49,120 bases of DNA from Chryseobacterium sp. Leaf394 (GTDB lineage: Bacteria; Bacteroidota; Bacteroidia; Flavobacteriales; Weeksellaceae). Shown here piece after piece: positions 1-8,021 of the stretch (its first letter is position 1; each line of letters begins with the position of its first letter). Under the pieces are notes generated by a model. It did no database searches. It saw only the letters and a program-made list of their open reading frames with translations, and had not been told where the DNA came from. Position numbers and translations under genes: made by a program. Where the stretch lies: the NCBI RefSeq assembly GCF_001424105.1, contig NZ_LMQH01000011.1:223945-273064 (forward strand), read 5' to 3'.

Positions 1-251
1 TGATCAATATCAAGAGAAACTTTTTCGTAGGCTTTATAACTGTAAGAATCGAGGCTGCGGGGAGAATTAGAATAATAAAGCCGGTCTGCTTTCCTCAAGA
101 TTTCAAGTGCTTTTGGATCACTTTTATTTTCCAGAATTATGGTTTCAATTTCCTGAATTTTTTCGTTTTCAGAGTTTGCAGTTTTGCTCTTCGATTGAGA
201 AAAACCAAAAATCATCATGCATAAGGAAAGAAACGTGAAAAAACTTTTCAT
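1..251 (-). CDS. DUF5686-type outer-membrane protein, N-terminal part (cut by window edge)
   Basis: This is an open frame with its ATG at 249-251 on the minus strand and no stop before the window edge, so only the first 83 residues are visible. It begins with a typical flavobacterial signal peptide (MKSFFTFLSLCMMIFGFSQ). Residues about 45-83 (ALEILRKADRLYYSNSPRSL, then LDSYSYKAYEKVSLDID) align well with ALKILDEVNKREKENSPKSL and the following residues of the complete DUF5686 protein at 32860-35316. It is therefore probably a paralogue of that gene. Unlike the other copy, there is no room for a carboxypeptidase-regulatory-like domain between the signal peptide and the DUF5686 start. A TAnnTTTG-type element (TAATTTTG, minus strand, 272-265) lies just upstream. 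The function of the family is unknown; the C-terminal part is expected to be a beta-barrel. Confidence 0.75.
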   Translation of the reverse strand, partial: MKSFFTFLSLCMMIFGFSQSKSKTANSENEKIQEIETIILENKSDPKALEILRKADRLYYSNSPRSLDSYSYKAYEKVSLDID

Positions 252-648
252 ACTAAATCAGCCTCAAAATTAAGCATATCGATTAGATTTCGAGTCTTTT
301 AAATTATAAATTTTTGTGAATGAAAGTTAAAAATGGAAAATATAAACATGATGTGATTTCCAGTTTGATAATTTTTAATATCAAATGAATTTGAATTTCA
401 CGTGTTGTTCATAACTGATTATGTAATAAAATCTCTGTTAAAATAAAATCACTAAATATCATAGCAGATCAAAAATAATATCGTGAATTAAATTTTTTAA
501 AATTAAACTTCAAACCGCTCAACCTAAAATATTTGGGTGGTGAACAGGGTACCACAAGTTTCTCCGGCGGTAAAAAAGTTGGTGTTATTCCGATTTTTAG
601 CACTATTTTTGATGAGCAAGCCAAACATTCCAATCAGAATTAATACTC
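252..648. other. Intergenic region, mostly featureless, with a coding-like tail
   Basis: This is 397 bases between the divergent DUF5686-type gene and the signalling operon. The first 225 bases are very AT-rich, and apart from the TAATTTTG element near 265-272 I see nothing definite. The last 165 bases look different in composition and hold a short open frame described separately. Confidence 0.6.
479..643 (+). pseudogene. Possible C-terminal relic of a lost gene upstream of the kinase operon
   Basis: An open frame without an ATG runs from about 479 to a TAA at 641-643. Its last 35 residues have a protein-like composition (GGEQGTTSFSGG, KKVGVIPIFSTIFDE, QAKHSNQN). The TAA lies only 5 bases before the kinase ATG at 649, a spacing typical of neighbouring genes in an operon. 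The only possible starts are TTG codons. The sequence upstream is AT-rich and does not continue the frame. I do not recognise the family. It could be the tail of a deleted gene, or a chance open frame within a leader region. Confidence 0.3.
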
Positions 649-2118
649 ATGATCTTAATCGTAGATGATAATGAAAATAATCTTTTCTCACTGAAAAGAC
701 TGCTTCAATCTCAGGATTTTCCTGTTGATACGGCGTCATCAGGAGAAGAGGCCCTCACCAAAGCTTTAAAAAAAACATATTCTCTTATCATCCTTGATGT
801 TCAGATGCCTGATATGGATGGTTTTGAGGTGGCAGAAACCCTTTCCGGATACAGTAAAACCAAAGAAATTCCCATTATATTTCTCTCCGCAGTTAATACC
901 GATAAAAGATTCATTGCAAAAGGCTATGCCTCCGGTGGAATCGATTACGTTACCAAGCCTGTGGATCCTGAAATCCTGATGCTGAAAGTGAAAACCTTCA
1001 ACAATCTTCAGGAGCAGAGCATTGCACTCAAAAAAAACCAGCAGAGCCTCGAGCTCGAGATAAAAGGCCGCCGCGAAATGCAGGTGAGTATGAAATCCAG
1101 GATTGATCACTTCCATCTCATGCTTGAAGCGCTGCCACAGATTGCATTTACTTTAAACCAAAACGGAGACGTAGATTTTGTGAACGGAAAATGGTATCAA
1201 TATTCAGACAAAGAAACTGAATTTCCTGAAACTCATGTCGACGACCTTAATATTCATGAAGAATTTGAGCGGTTCAGAAAAAAGAAGAAGGCCTTTGAGC
1301 TTGAAGCAAGAATCAAAAACCTGCATTCGGGCGATTTCAGGTATCATTTGCTAAAAATGTCTCCGGTTCTTGAAGGCGAAGTTGTAAAAAACTGGGTAGG
1401 AACCTTTACTGATATTGAAGATCAGAAAAAGGTGGAAAAAGAAAAAGATGAGTTCTTAAGTATTGCAAGTCATGAGCTTAAAACTCCGCTCACCAGTATA
1501 AAAGCTTACATTCAGTTACTGGTACGTAAGCTCAGACTGGCACCGGAATGTGCTGAAGCAGGTTATCTCAGCCGCACTCAGGATCAGATTGATAAACTCA
1601 ATAATCTCATCACCGATCTACTCGATGTTTCCAAAATCGATAACGGAAAACTGAAAATCAACAGAAAATCCGGTAATCTGGAAAGCGTTATTCAGAATGC
1701 GATCGATACCATTATTCAGACCCATGATCATCTTGACTTAAAAATTGACTGGCACGGTAAAAGACCGGGTCAGACTTTTCTTTTTGATGAGGTAAGAATC
1801 GAGCAGGTCATCATCAATTTTTTAACCAATGCCATCAAATATTCGCCTAAGAACAACCAGATTATCATCAGCACATTTGCAGATGATGATGAGGTGAAAG
1901 TGAGCGTCACAGATTTCGGAATCGGTATCCCGGATTTCAAGCAGGATGCTGTTTTCCGGAAATTTTACAGGGTAGAAGAATCCTCAGTACAGTTTCAGGG
2001 TATGGGAATCGGGTTGTACATCTGTGCAGAAATCATCAAGCAGCATCATGGCAATATCGGTCTTTCAAGTATTGTAGGTGAAGGTTCAACGTTTTATTTT
2101 ACACTTCCTTTAAATTAA
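649..2118 (+). CDS. Hybrid response regulator / sensor histidine kinase (REC-PAS-like-HisKA-HATPase)
   Basis: A cytoplasmic two-component protein of 489 residues with no membrane segment. Residues 1-120 are a receiver domain with the acidic pair D6-D7, phosphoacceptor D50 in LIILDVQMPDMDG and K103 in YVTKPVD. A short coiled linker (about 120-150) leads to a PAS-like region (about 150-260). HisKA follows with H275 in SIASHELKTPLTS, then an HATPase_c domain with an N box (IINFLTNAIKYSP) and G boxes (DFGIGI, GMGIGLYI). A receiver at the N-terminus implies that the kinase takes phosphate from, or is tuned by, another kinase, such as the large hybrid kinase encoded 4 bases downstream. It heads a run of six tightly packed plus-strand genes that are probably co-transcribed. 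The input signal is not deducible. Confidence 0.93.
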   Translation: MILIVDDNENNLFSLKRLLQSQDFPVDTASSGEEALTKALKKTYSLIILDVQMPDMDGFEVAETLSGYSKTKEIPIIFLSAVNTDKRFIAKGYASGGIDYVTKPVDPEILMLKVKTFNNLQEQSIALKKNQQSLELEIKGRREMQVSMKSRIDHFHLMLEALPQIAFTLNQNGDVDFVNGKWYQYSDKETEFPETHVDDLNIHEEFERFRKKKKAFELEARIKNLHSGDFRYHLLKMSPVLEGEVVKNWVGTFTDIEDQKKVEKEKDEFLSIASHELKTPLTSIKAYIQLLVRKLRLAPECAEAGYLSRTQDQIDKLNNLITDLLDVSKIDNGKLKINRKSGNLESVIQNAIDTIIQTHDHLDLKIDWHGKRPGQTFLFDEVRIEQVIINFLTNAIKYSPKNNQIIISTFADDDEVKVSVTDFGIGIPDFKQDAVFRKFYRVEESSVQFQGMGIGLYICAEIIKQHHGNIGLSSIVGEGSTFYFTLPLN

Positions 2119-2122
2119 TTTT

Positions 2123-5100
2123 ATGGCTAAAAAATTCCTGAGAAATTTACAGTACGGAGTGGGTTTTTCACTTTTAGTATTGATCTTAAGTTCCGTGGCA
2201 TCGTTTTTCAGCTATCAGCGTCAGATCAACAACAGAGAAGAACTTTCAAAAAGTAAGCGTGCCATCACGGCAATGAAAGATGTGATGATTGCGCTTCTGG
2301 ATGCCGAAACCGGCAACAGAGGTTATCAGCTCACAGGAAAAACCAGTTTTCTGGAACCGTACAATTTGAGTATGGTTGCCCTTCCTAAGGCTATGGAAAA
2401 TGCTTCGGCACAGGAAGTTACAGATGTAAGTCAGCAAAAAAGAATTGCAGCGCTTGAAGATAATGTCAACAGCAGAATCAGTAAACTGAAACAGTTTGTA
2501 GACCGCCGGAAAAACGGAATTGTTATGTCTGAAGCAGAAATGCTTTCCGGAAAAGAAGATATGGACAACTGCCGGCAGATCGTGCGGGAATTTGTAAAAT
2601 ACGAAGAAGGTGTTCTGACCAGAAAAGACAGAAATCTGAATACTTCTACCACTACAACAGTAATTTTTATCCTTTTTTCTACACTCGCTGCCGTTGTGGT
2701 CACTATTTTCTTCTATTTTAAACTTAAAAATGATCTTTTAAGAAGAGAAAAGCTCGAGCGTCAGCTAAAAACCAAGGATCACGAGATTTCAAGAAGGGTA
2801 AATGCGATAAAAGAAGTTGCAAACAGGGTAGCACAGGGAGATTACAGCCAAAAGGCATCAGATAATTCTCAGGATGATTTGGGTGACCTTGTAGAATCTC
2901 TCAATAACATGACAGATTCTTTGAAAACTTCTTTTGAGGTGATCAACGCAAGCGACTGGAGACAGAAAGGTCTTGTTGCGCTTAATGAATCTCTCGTAGG
3001 AAATAAAACCCTGAGAGACGTTTCTCAGGAATCTCTAAATCAGCTGATCAATTATGGAAACTGTATTAATGGTGCTATTTATCTTCTGGAAGACGGAGTT
3101 TTAAAACTTTCACATGCATTCGGCCGTGAAAAAAATATGAAACCCATATTTGAATCCGGCGAAGGGATGATTGGCCAGACTTTTCTGCAGAAAAAGGTAA
3201 AAGTTTATCATGATTTAAATGATGACAGTTTTACAGCGACATTTGCAGGAAGCGAACTTAAAATTAAAAGTATAGCATTGCTGCCAATCATGTCCGGAAG
3301 GCAGATTTATGGGGTGCTTGAGCTTTCATCCGCAGAAAATTTTAATGAAAACAGTCTTCAGTATTTTACAGAAAGTGCTTCAAACATTGCTGTTGCCATT
3401 AATGCAGCCAGAGGCCGCGAAAAAGAACAGCGTCTTTTGGAGGAAACCCAGACTCAGGCTGAAGAACTGCAGGTGCAGCATTCTGAACTTGAATCTTTGA
3501 ATACAGAACTTGAAGCACAAACTCAAAAACTTCAGGCCTCTGAAGAAGAGCTCAAGGTACAGCAGGAAGAGCTGATGCAGATCAATGCCGAATTGGAGGA
3601 AAGATCAAAAAGCCTTGAGGAAAAAAATCATCTGATTGCTGAAAGAAATATTGAAATTCAGAAAAAGGCGGAAGAACTTGCGCTGAGTACAAAATATAAG
3701 TCAGAATTTTTGGCAAATATGTCTCACGAATTGAGAACTCCGCTGAATTCGATACTTCTTTTGTCAAGATTAATGGCTGAGAATTCTGAAGAAAATCTCA
3801 ATGATGATCAGGTGGAATCGGCGAAGGTAATTCAGAGTTCGGGAACAAGTCTTCTGCAGCTTATCGATGAAATTCTTGATTTGGCCAAAATAGAATCCGG
3901 AAAAATGGATCTTGAATATCTACCTGTACAGATCAGTGATGTGGCAGAGGACATGAGAAAAATGTTCCAGCCGCTTATCCGTGAAAAAGGCCTGGAGTTT
4001 AACATCAACATTTCAGATAAAACTTCGGGGCAGATTGTCACAGACAGAATGAGGCTCGATCAGGTTTTAAGAAATCTTCTTTCGAATGCTTTAAAATTTA
4101 CTTCTGAAGGAAAAATCGATTTAGAAATACTTCCTGATCAGAAAAAGAAAGATTTCATCATTTTTAAAGTTAAAGATTCAGGAATTGGAATTCCCAAAGA
4201 CAAACAGGCAGTTATTTTTGAAGCCTTCCAGCAGGCCGACGGTTCTACCAGAAGAAAATTCGGAGGTACAGGTCTTGGGCTCTCCATCAGCCGTGAAATT
4301 GCAAAGCTTTTGGGAGGAGAACTGGTTCTTGAAAGTGAGCAGAATGTTGGAAGTGAATTCAGCCTGATTATTCCGCTGAAAAACACTGTTAAAAAAAATC
4401 CGCAGACTGTAGAAAAAGAAATTCTGGATGTAATTCATACCGATGTGGAAGAGATTATCAATCTTGCGGAAGGATCAGAAGATGCCGTTAAAGTAATTAC
4501 CCAACCGGTACACAATATTCCAGACGAAATCGAAGACGACAGAAACAACATTCAGGAAGACGATAAGGTAATCCTGATTGTGGAAGACGATACCAATTTT
4601 GCCAAGGCATTATTAAAATATTCAAGGAGAAACGGTTACAAAGCAGTAGCAGTTGTACGGGGTGACCATGCTCTCGAGGCAGCCAGAAAATACAGTCCTG
4701 TTGCCATACTTCTGGATGTACAGCTTCCGGTAATGGACGGCTGGCAGGCGATGGAACAGCTGAAATCTGATTCATCGGTAAAAAATATTCCTGTTCACAT
4801 GATGTCTGTCCTGCAGGTGAAAAAAGAAAGTCTGATGAAAGGCGCAATTGATTTTATCTCAAAACCGGTTGCCCTGGATCAGATGACTGAAGTTTTCAGG
4901 AAACTTGAGGATGCTTTAAAGAAATCTCCAAAAGTTCTTATTGTAGAAGAAAATGCAAAACATGCTTCAGCACTTTCTTATTTTCTGAGCAATTTCAACA
5001 TAACACTTTCCGTAGAAACCAATGTGGAAGATAGTGTAAAAGCACTTACGCAGAAAGATACAGACTGTGTAATTCTGGATGTTGGAGCATCAAAAGGAAA

Positions 5101-5734
5101 TGAATATCAGATCATTGAAGAAATTAAGAGTTACGAAGGCTTAGAAAATCTTCCTATTATTATTTTCACCGAAAGAAGTCTTTCTGCCGGAGAAGAACTC
5201 AAAATAAGAGAATATGCAGATTCTATCGTGGTAAAAACGGCCCATTCTTACCAGAGAATCTTGGATGAGGTGGGGCTTTTCCTTCATTTGGTTAAAGAGA
5301 AAAATTCAAAAGAAAATTATTCTTCGGGTAAAAATCTGGGATCACTTTCAGAAGTTTTAAATGGAAAAAAGATTCTGATCACCGACGATGATGCAAGAAA
5401 TATCTTCTCGTTAAGCAAAGCCTTGGAAAAATACCAGGTGGAAGTTGTGGTCGCAATGGATGGTAAACAGGCGATGGAACAGATGGCGGTGAATGCAGAT
5501 ATAGATGTGGTTTTGATGGATATGATGATGCCTGAAATGGACGGTTACGAAACCATCAGAGAAATCAGAAAGAATCAAAAATATTCTAAGCTGCCGATTA
5601 TTGCTGTGACGGCTAAATCTATGGTGGGCGACCGTCAGAAATGTATTGATGCCGGTGCTTCAGACTATATTTCAAAACCTGTGGATCTCGATCAGTTGTT
5701 GTCTCTTTTAAGGGTTTGGCTTTACGAAAATTAA
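2123..5734 (+). CDS. CHASE3-HAMP-GAF hybrid histidine kinase with three receiver domains
   Basis: A 1203-residue membrane kinase. Membrane segments lie at about 11-30 and 176-199 and enclose a periplasmic CHASE3 domain (ALLDAETGNRGYQLTG). A HAMP domain (about 210-275), a GAF domain (about 290-430) and a long Glu/Gln-rich coiled coil (about 430-530) follow. HisKA has H535 in LANMSHELRTPLNS, and the HATPase has DSGIGIP and GGTGLGLSI. Three receivers come next. REC1 has D865 (ILLDVQLPVMDG). REC2 is divergent: it keeps D986 but has EE in place of the usual DD pair. REC3 is canonical, with D1133 (VLMDMMMPEMDG). Such proteins run multi-step phosphorelays; REC2 may no longer bind Mg2+ normally. The receiver-only proteins and CheR/CheB downstream are its likely partners. 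Confidence 0.93.
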   Translation: MAKKFLRNLQYGVGFSLLVLILSSVASFFSYQRQINNREELSKSKRAITAMKDVMIALLDAETGNRGYQLTGKTSFLEPYNLSMVALPKAMENASAQEVTDVSQQKRIAALEDNVNSRISKLKQFVDRRKNGIVMSEAEMLSGKEDMDNCRQIVREFVKYEEGVLTRKDRNLNTSTTTTVIFILFSTLAAVVVTIFFYFKLKNDLLRREKLERQLKTKDHEISRRVNAIKEVANRVAQGDYSQKASDNSQDDLGDLVESLNNMTDSLKTSFEVINASDWRQKGLVALNESLVGNKTLRDVSQESLNQLINYGNCINGAIYLLEDGVLKLSHAFGREKNMKPIFESGEGMIGQTFLQKKVKVYHDLNDDSFTATFAGSELKIKSIALLPIMSGRQIYGVLELSSAENFNENSLQYFTESASNIAVAINAARGREKEQRLLEETQTQAEELQVQHSELESLNTELEAQTQKLQASEEELKVQQEELMQINAELEERSKSLEEKNHLIAERNIEIQKKAEELALSTKYKSEFLANMSHELRTPLNSILLLSRLMAENSEENLNDDQVESAKVIQSSGTSLLQLIDEILDLAKIESGKMDLEYLPVQISDVAEDMRKMFQPLIREKGLEFNINISDKTSGQIVTDRMRLDQVLRNLLSNALKFTSEGKIDLEILPDQKKKDFIIFKVKDSGIGIPKDKQAVIFEAFQQADGSTRRKFGGTGLGLSISREIAKLLGGELVLESEQNVGSEFSLIIPLKNTVKKNPQTVEKEILDVIHTDVEEIINLAEGSEDAVKVITQPVHNIPDEIEDDRNNIQEDDKVILIVEDDTNFAKALLKYSRRNGYKAVAVVRGDHALEAARKYSPVAILLDVQLPVMDGWQAMEQLKSDSSVKNIPVHMMSVLQVKKESLMKGAIDFISKPVALDQMTEVFRKLEDALKKSPKVLIVEENAKHASALSYFLSNFNITLSVETNVEDSVKALTQKDTDCVILDVGASKGNEYQIIEEIKSYEGLENLPIIIFTERSLSAGEELKIREYADSIVVKTAHSYQRILDEVGLFLHLVKEKNSKENYSSGKNLGSLSEVLNGKKILITDDDARNIFSLSKALEKYQVEVVVAMDGKQAMEQMAVNADIDVVLMDMMMPEMDGYETIREIRKNQKYSKLPIIAVTAKSMVGDRQKCIDAGASDYISKPVDLDQLLSLLRVWLYEN

Positions 5735-5741
5735 TATTGGG

Positions 5742-6107
5742 ATGAAGAAGAAAATCTTAATTGTAGATGACGATCCGCGAAATATTTTCGCTCTGAAACT
5801 TACTTTAAAATCTAAAGGTTTTGAAGTTCTGGATGCGTCAATGGTAGATGAAGCACTGTCAGTAATTAAAGAAAATAAAGATATTTCCGTAGTTTTAATG
5901 GATATGATGATGCCGGAGAAAGACGGATATCAGGCTTTAAAAATAATCTCAGAAACCCCTGAAATATCAGATATTCCGGTAATTGCCGTAACCGCTCAGG
6001 CGATGACGGGTGATCGCGAGAAATGTCTGGATGCCGGAGCAAAAGACTACATCACAAAACCGATTAACGTGGAACTTTTATTAAAAGCAATTCAAAAATT
6101 AGCCTGA
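5742..6107 (+). CDS. Single-domain response regulator
   Basis: 121 residues consisting only of a receiver domain: acidic pair in LIVDDDPRN, phosphoacceptor D54 in VVLMDMMMPEKDGY, conserved Thr/Ala in VIAVTAQAM and Lys in YITKPINV. It closely resembles REC3 of the kinase just upstream (MMMPE.DGY and the CxDAGAxDYIxKP pattern), suggesting duplication from that domain. It lacks an output domain, so it probably acts as a phosphate shuttle or through protein-protein contact. The ATG is 8 bases after the kinase stop, and its own stop overlaps the CheR start (TGATG). Confidence 0.92.
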   Translation: MKKKILIVDDDPRNIFALKLTLKSKGFEVLDASMVDEALSVIKENKDISVVLMDMMMPEKDGYQALKIISETPEISDIPVIAVTAQAMTGDREKCLDAGAKDYITKPINVELLLKAIQKLA

Positions 6108-6937
6108 TGCTGGAGCCGAGTATTGTAAAAGACGAAGAAGTAGAATATCTCATCCGGGATGTTTATGATCTTTACGGCTACGATTTTTCCAGATACAGCC
6201 GAGCATCTTTCAAAAGACGGATCAACAGATTGTGCCTGATCGATAAATTTACCAGCTTTGCAGAACTCCGGTACACCATCATCACCGAACCCGAATATCT
6301 GAAACGGTTTGTGGAAGAAATTACAGTGAACGTCACAGAAATGTTTCGTGATCCTCTGTTTTTTAAAGAACTGAGAGAGCAGATTTTGCCGCATCTGGGA
6401 ACTTTTCCACTCATAAGAATCTGGGTGGCAGGCTGTTCAACGGGGGAGGAGGCCTATTCGATGGCGATTTTACTGAAAGAGGCCGGACTTTACGAGAAAT
6501 GTCTGATTTATGGTACAGATCTAAATCCATCCGTTTTAGAGCAGGCAAGATCTGGCGTTTTTCCAATGCATCAAATGAAGCAGTACTCAGAAAATTATAT
6601 GCTTTCAGGCGGCAAAAGAGACTTTTCGGAATACTACACTGCCAATTACGACAGCGTACAGTTTGATAAGAGCCTTCAGAAAAAGCTGATTCTGTCAACT
6701 CACAATCTGGTGTCCGACAGTTCGTTCAATAGTTTTCAGTTGATTATCTGCAGAAATGTTTTGATTTATTTTGAAAAAGATCTGCAGGAAAGAGTTTTTA
6801 AACTTTTTGATGACAGTTTAGAGAATTTAGGCTATCTTGCTTTAGGTTCAAAAGAAACTTTGAGATTTTCAAATCTTAAAAAATCCTATGAAACCGTGAG
6901 CGAACAGAAAATCTGGAAAAAAACAGAACATCACTAA
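6107..6937 (+). CDS. cheR: CheR-type protein-glutamate O-methyltransferase
   Basis: 276 residues. An N-terminal CheR helical domain (about 1-75, with SFKRRINRLCLIDKF) is followed by a Rossmann methyltransferase domain. The SAM-binding motif I is RIWVAGCSTGEEAYSMA (G109 region), and the family signature ICRNVLIYFEKDLQ lies near the C-terminus. NVTEMFRDPLFF matches the conserved CheR segment before the SAM site. Classical CheR methylates glutamates of chemoreceptors using S-adenosylmethionine. No receptor, CheA or CheW is encoded here, so the substrate may be the coiled-coil region of the adjacent large kinase; that is inference. Translation is probably coupled to the preceding regulator through the one-base overlap. 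Confidence 0.92.
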   Translation: MLEPSIVKDEEVEYLIRDVYDLYGYDFSRYSRASFKRRINRLCLIDKFTSFAELRYTIITEPEYLKRFVEEITVNVTEMFRDPLFFKELREQILPHLGTFPLIRIWVAGCSTGEEAYSMAILLKEAGLYEKCLIYGTDLNPSVLEQARSGVFPMHQMKQYSENYMLSGGKRDFSEYYTANYDSVQFDKSLQKKLILSTHNLVSDSSFNSFQLIICRNVLIYFEKDLQERVFKLFDDSLENLGYLALGSKETLRFSNLKKSYETVSEQKIWKKTEHH

Positions 6938-6938
6938 G

Positions 6939-7532
6939 ATGAATCAGAGCATGAATTATGAATATGGATTGGTACTTATCGGCGGATCTGCCGGAAGCCT
7001 TCATGTGATTATGGAAATGCTTAAAAAGATAGATTTCAGTCTGAATTTCCCTGTGGTAATCGTGGTGCACAGAAAACCGTATTCCACGAGTGTACTTCCG
7101 GTTTTGCTGCAACAGTTTACAGAGATTGAAGTCATTGAAATAGAAGATAAAACAGATCTTCTGCCCAATAAAATCTATATTGCACCGGCAGATTATCACC
7201 TGCTTTTTGAAGATACAAAATCCGTATCTTTAGACAGTTCAGAAAAGATGAATTATTCGCGCCCGTCTATAGATGTAACTTTCAGATCTGCAGCCGAAAT
7301 TTTTGGTTTAAATCTTGCAGCGGTGCTGCTTTCAGGAGCCAATTCTGATGGTGTGGAAGGTTTAAAATATGTGAAGATCAACGGAGGCAGAGTGTGGATT
7401 CAGAATCCTGAGACCGCGGAGGTGGACTATATGCCCAGGATGGCTTTGGGGCAGGTGGAATATGACCTTGTATTCAACCCAGATGAACTGGCAGAATTGC
7501 TGAGGAATTTGAAAATAGAGAGAGATAAATAA
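6939..7532 (+). CDS. cheB: CheB-type methylesterase domain protein without receiver
   Basis: 197 residues covering only the CheB catalytic domain. The Ser-His-Asp triad is visible: S17 in IGGSAGS, H44 in VVIVVHRKP and D137 in LSGANSDGVEGL. The PADYHLL and SRPSIDVTFRSAA segments are also characteristic. The usual N-terminal receiver that gates CheB activity is absent, so control must come from a partner, perhaps one of the free-standing receivers on either side. The ATG follows the cheR stop by one base; a second ATG four codons in (6951) is equally possible. Known family reaction: hydrolysis of glutamyl methyl esters or deamidation on receptors. The partner here is unknown. Confidence 0.9.
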   Translation: MNQSMNYEYGLVLIGGSAGSLHVIMEMLKKIDFSLNFPVVIVVHRKPYSTSVLPVLLQQFTEIEVIEIEDKTDLLPNKIYIAPADYHLLFEDTKSVSLDSSEKMNYSRPSIDVTFRSAAEIFGLNLAAVLLSGANSDGVEGLKYVKINGGRVWIQNPETAEVDYMPRMALGQVEYDLVFNPDELAELLRNLKIERDK

Positions 7533-7561
7533 TATATTAATTAAGCAAGTTTTTAGAGTAA

Positions 7562-7924
7562 ATGAACAAAAAGAAGATCTTAATATTTGATGATGACACT
7601 ACAATTCTTGAGGTGGTTACCATCATTTTTGAGGAAAACGGTTACGATGTCGAGATTTCCGAAACTTCGCACGACATCATGGAAAGAGTAGAAAATTTCC
7701 GTCCCGATCTTATTTTGATGGACAATTGGATCCCGAATATCGGAGGTGTGGAAGCCACAAAAAAACTTAAAAATCATCCCGATTTTAAAGCCATTCCCGT
7801 AATCTATGTAACGGCAAATAATGATATTGCCAAACTTGCAAAGGAAGCCGGCGCAGATGATTTTGTTGCCAAACCTTTTAACCTTGATGATATTGAGGAG
7901 AAAGTGGCGAAATATCTACAGTAG
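7562..7924 (+). CDS. Single-domain response regulator
   Basis: 120 residues, receiver domain only. It has DDD at residues 10-12 (IFDDDTTI), phosphoacceptor D54 in LILMDNWIPNIGG, Thr in VIYVTANND and Lys in FVAKPFNLDD. The acceptor loop (DNWIPNIGG) is less canonical than those of the other receivers. It starts 29 bases after cheB and ends the signalling operon, followed by a strong hairpin terminator. It probably acts as an output or sink for the phosphorelay or as a regulator of CheB/CheR; no DNA-binding domain is present. Confidence 0.9.
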   Translation: MNKKKILIFDDDTTILEVVTIIFEENGYDVEISETSHDIMERVENFRPDLILMDNWIPNIGGVEATKKLKNHPDFKAIPVIYVTANNDIAKLAKEAGADDFVAKPFNLDDIEEKVAKYLQ

Positions 7925-7948
7925 ATCAAAACAGTGTACAGACAATGC

Positions 7949-7982
7949 AAAAATCCTTTCAAATAAAATTAAAAGGATTTTT
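7949..7982. terminator. Bidirectional rho-independent terminator
   Basis: Perfect 11-bp arms AAAAATCCTTT (7949-7959) and AAAGGATTTTT (7972-7982) with a 12-base loop and T/A runs on both sides. It lies between the convergent ends of the response regulator and the beta-barrel receptor gene and can serve both. Confidence 0.85.
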
Positions 7983-8021
7983 GTTTTGTCACGTATTTAA
8001 ATTTTTTTAAATGCTGTTTTT

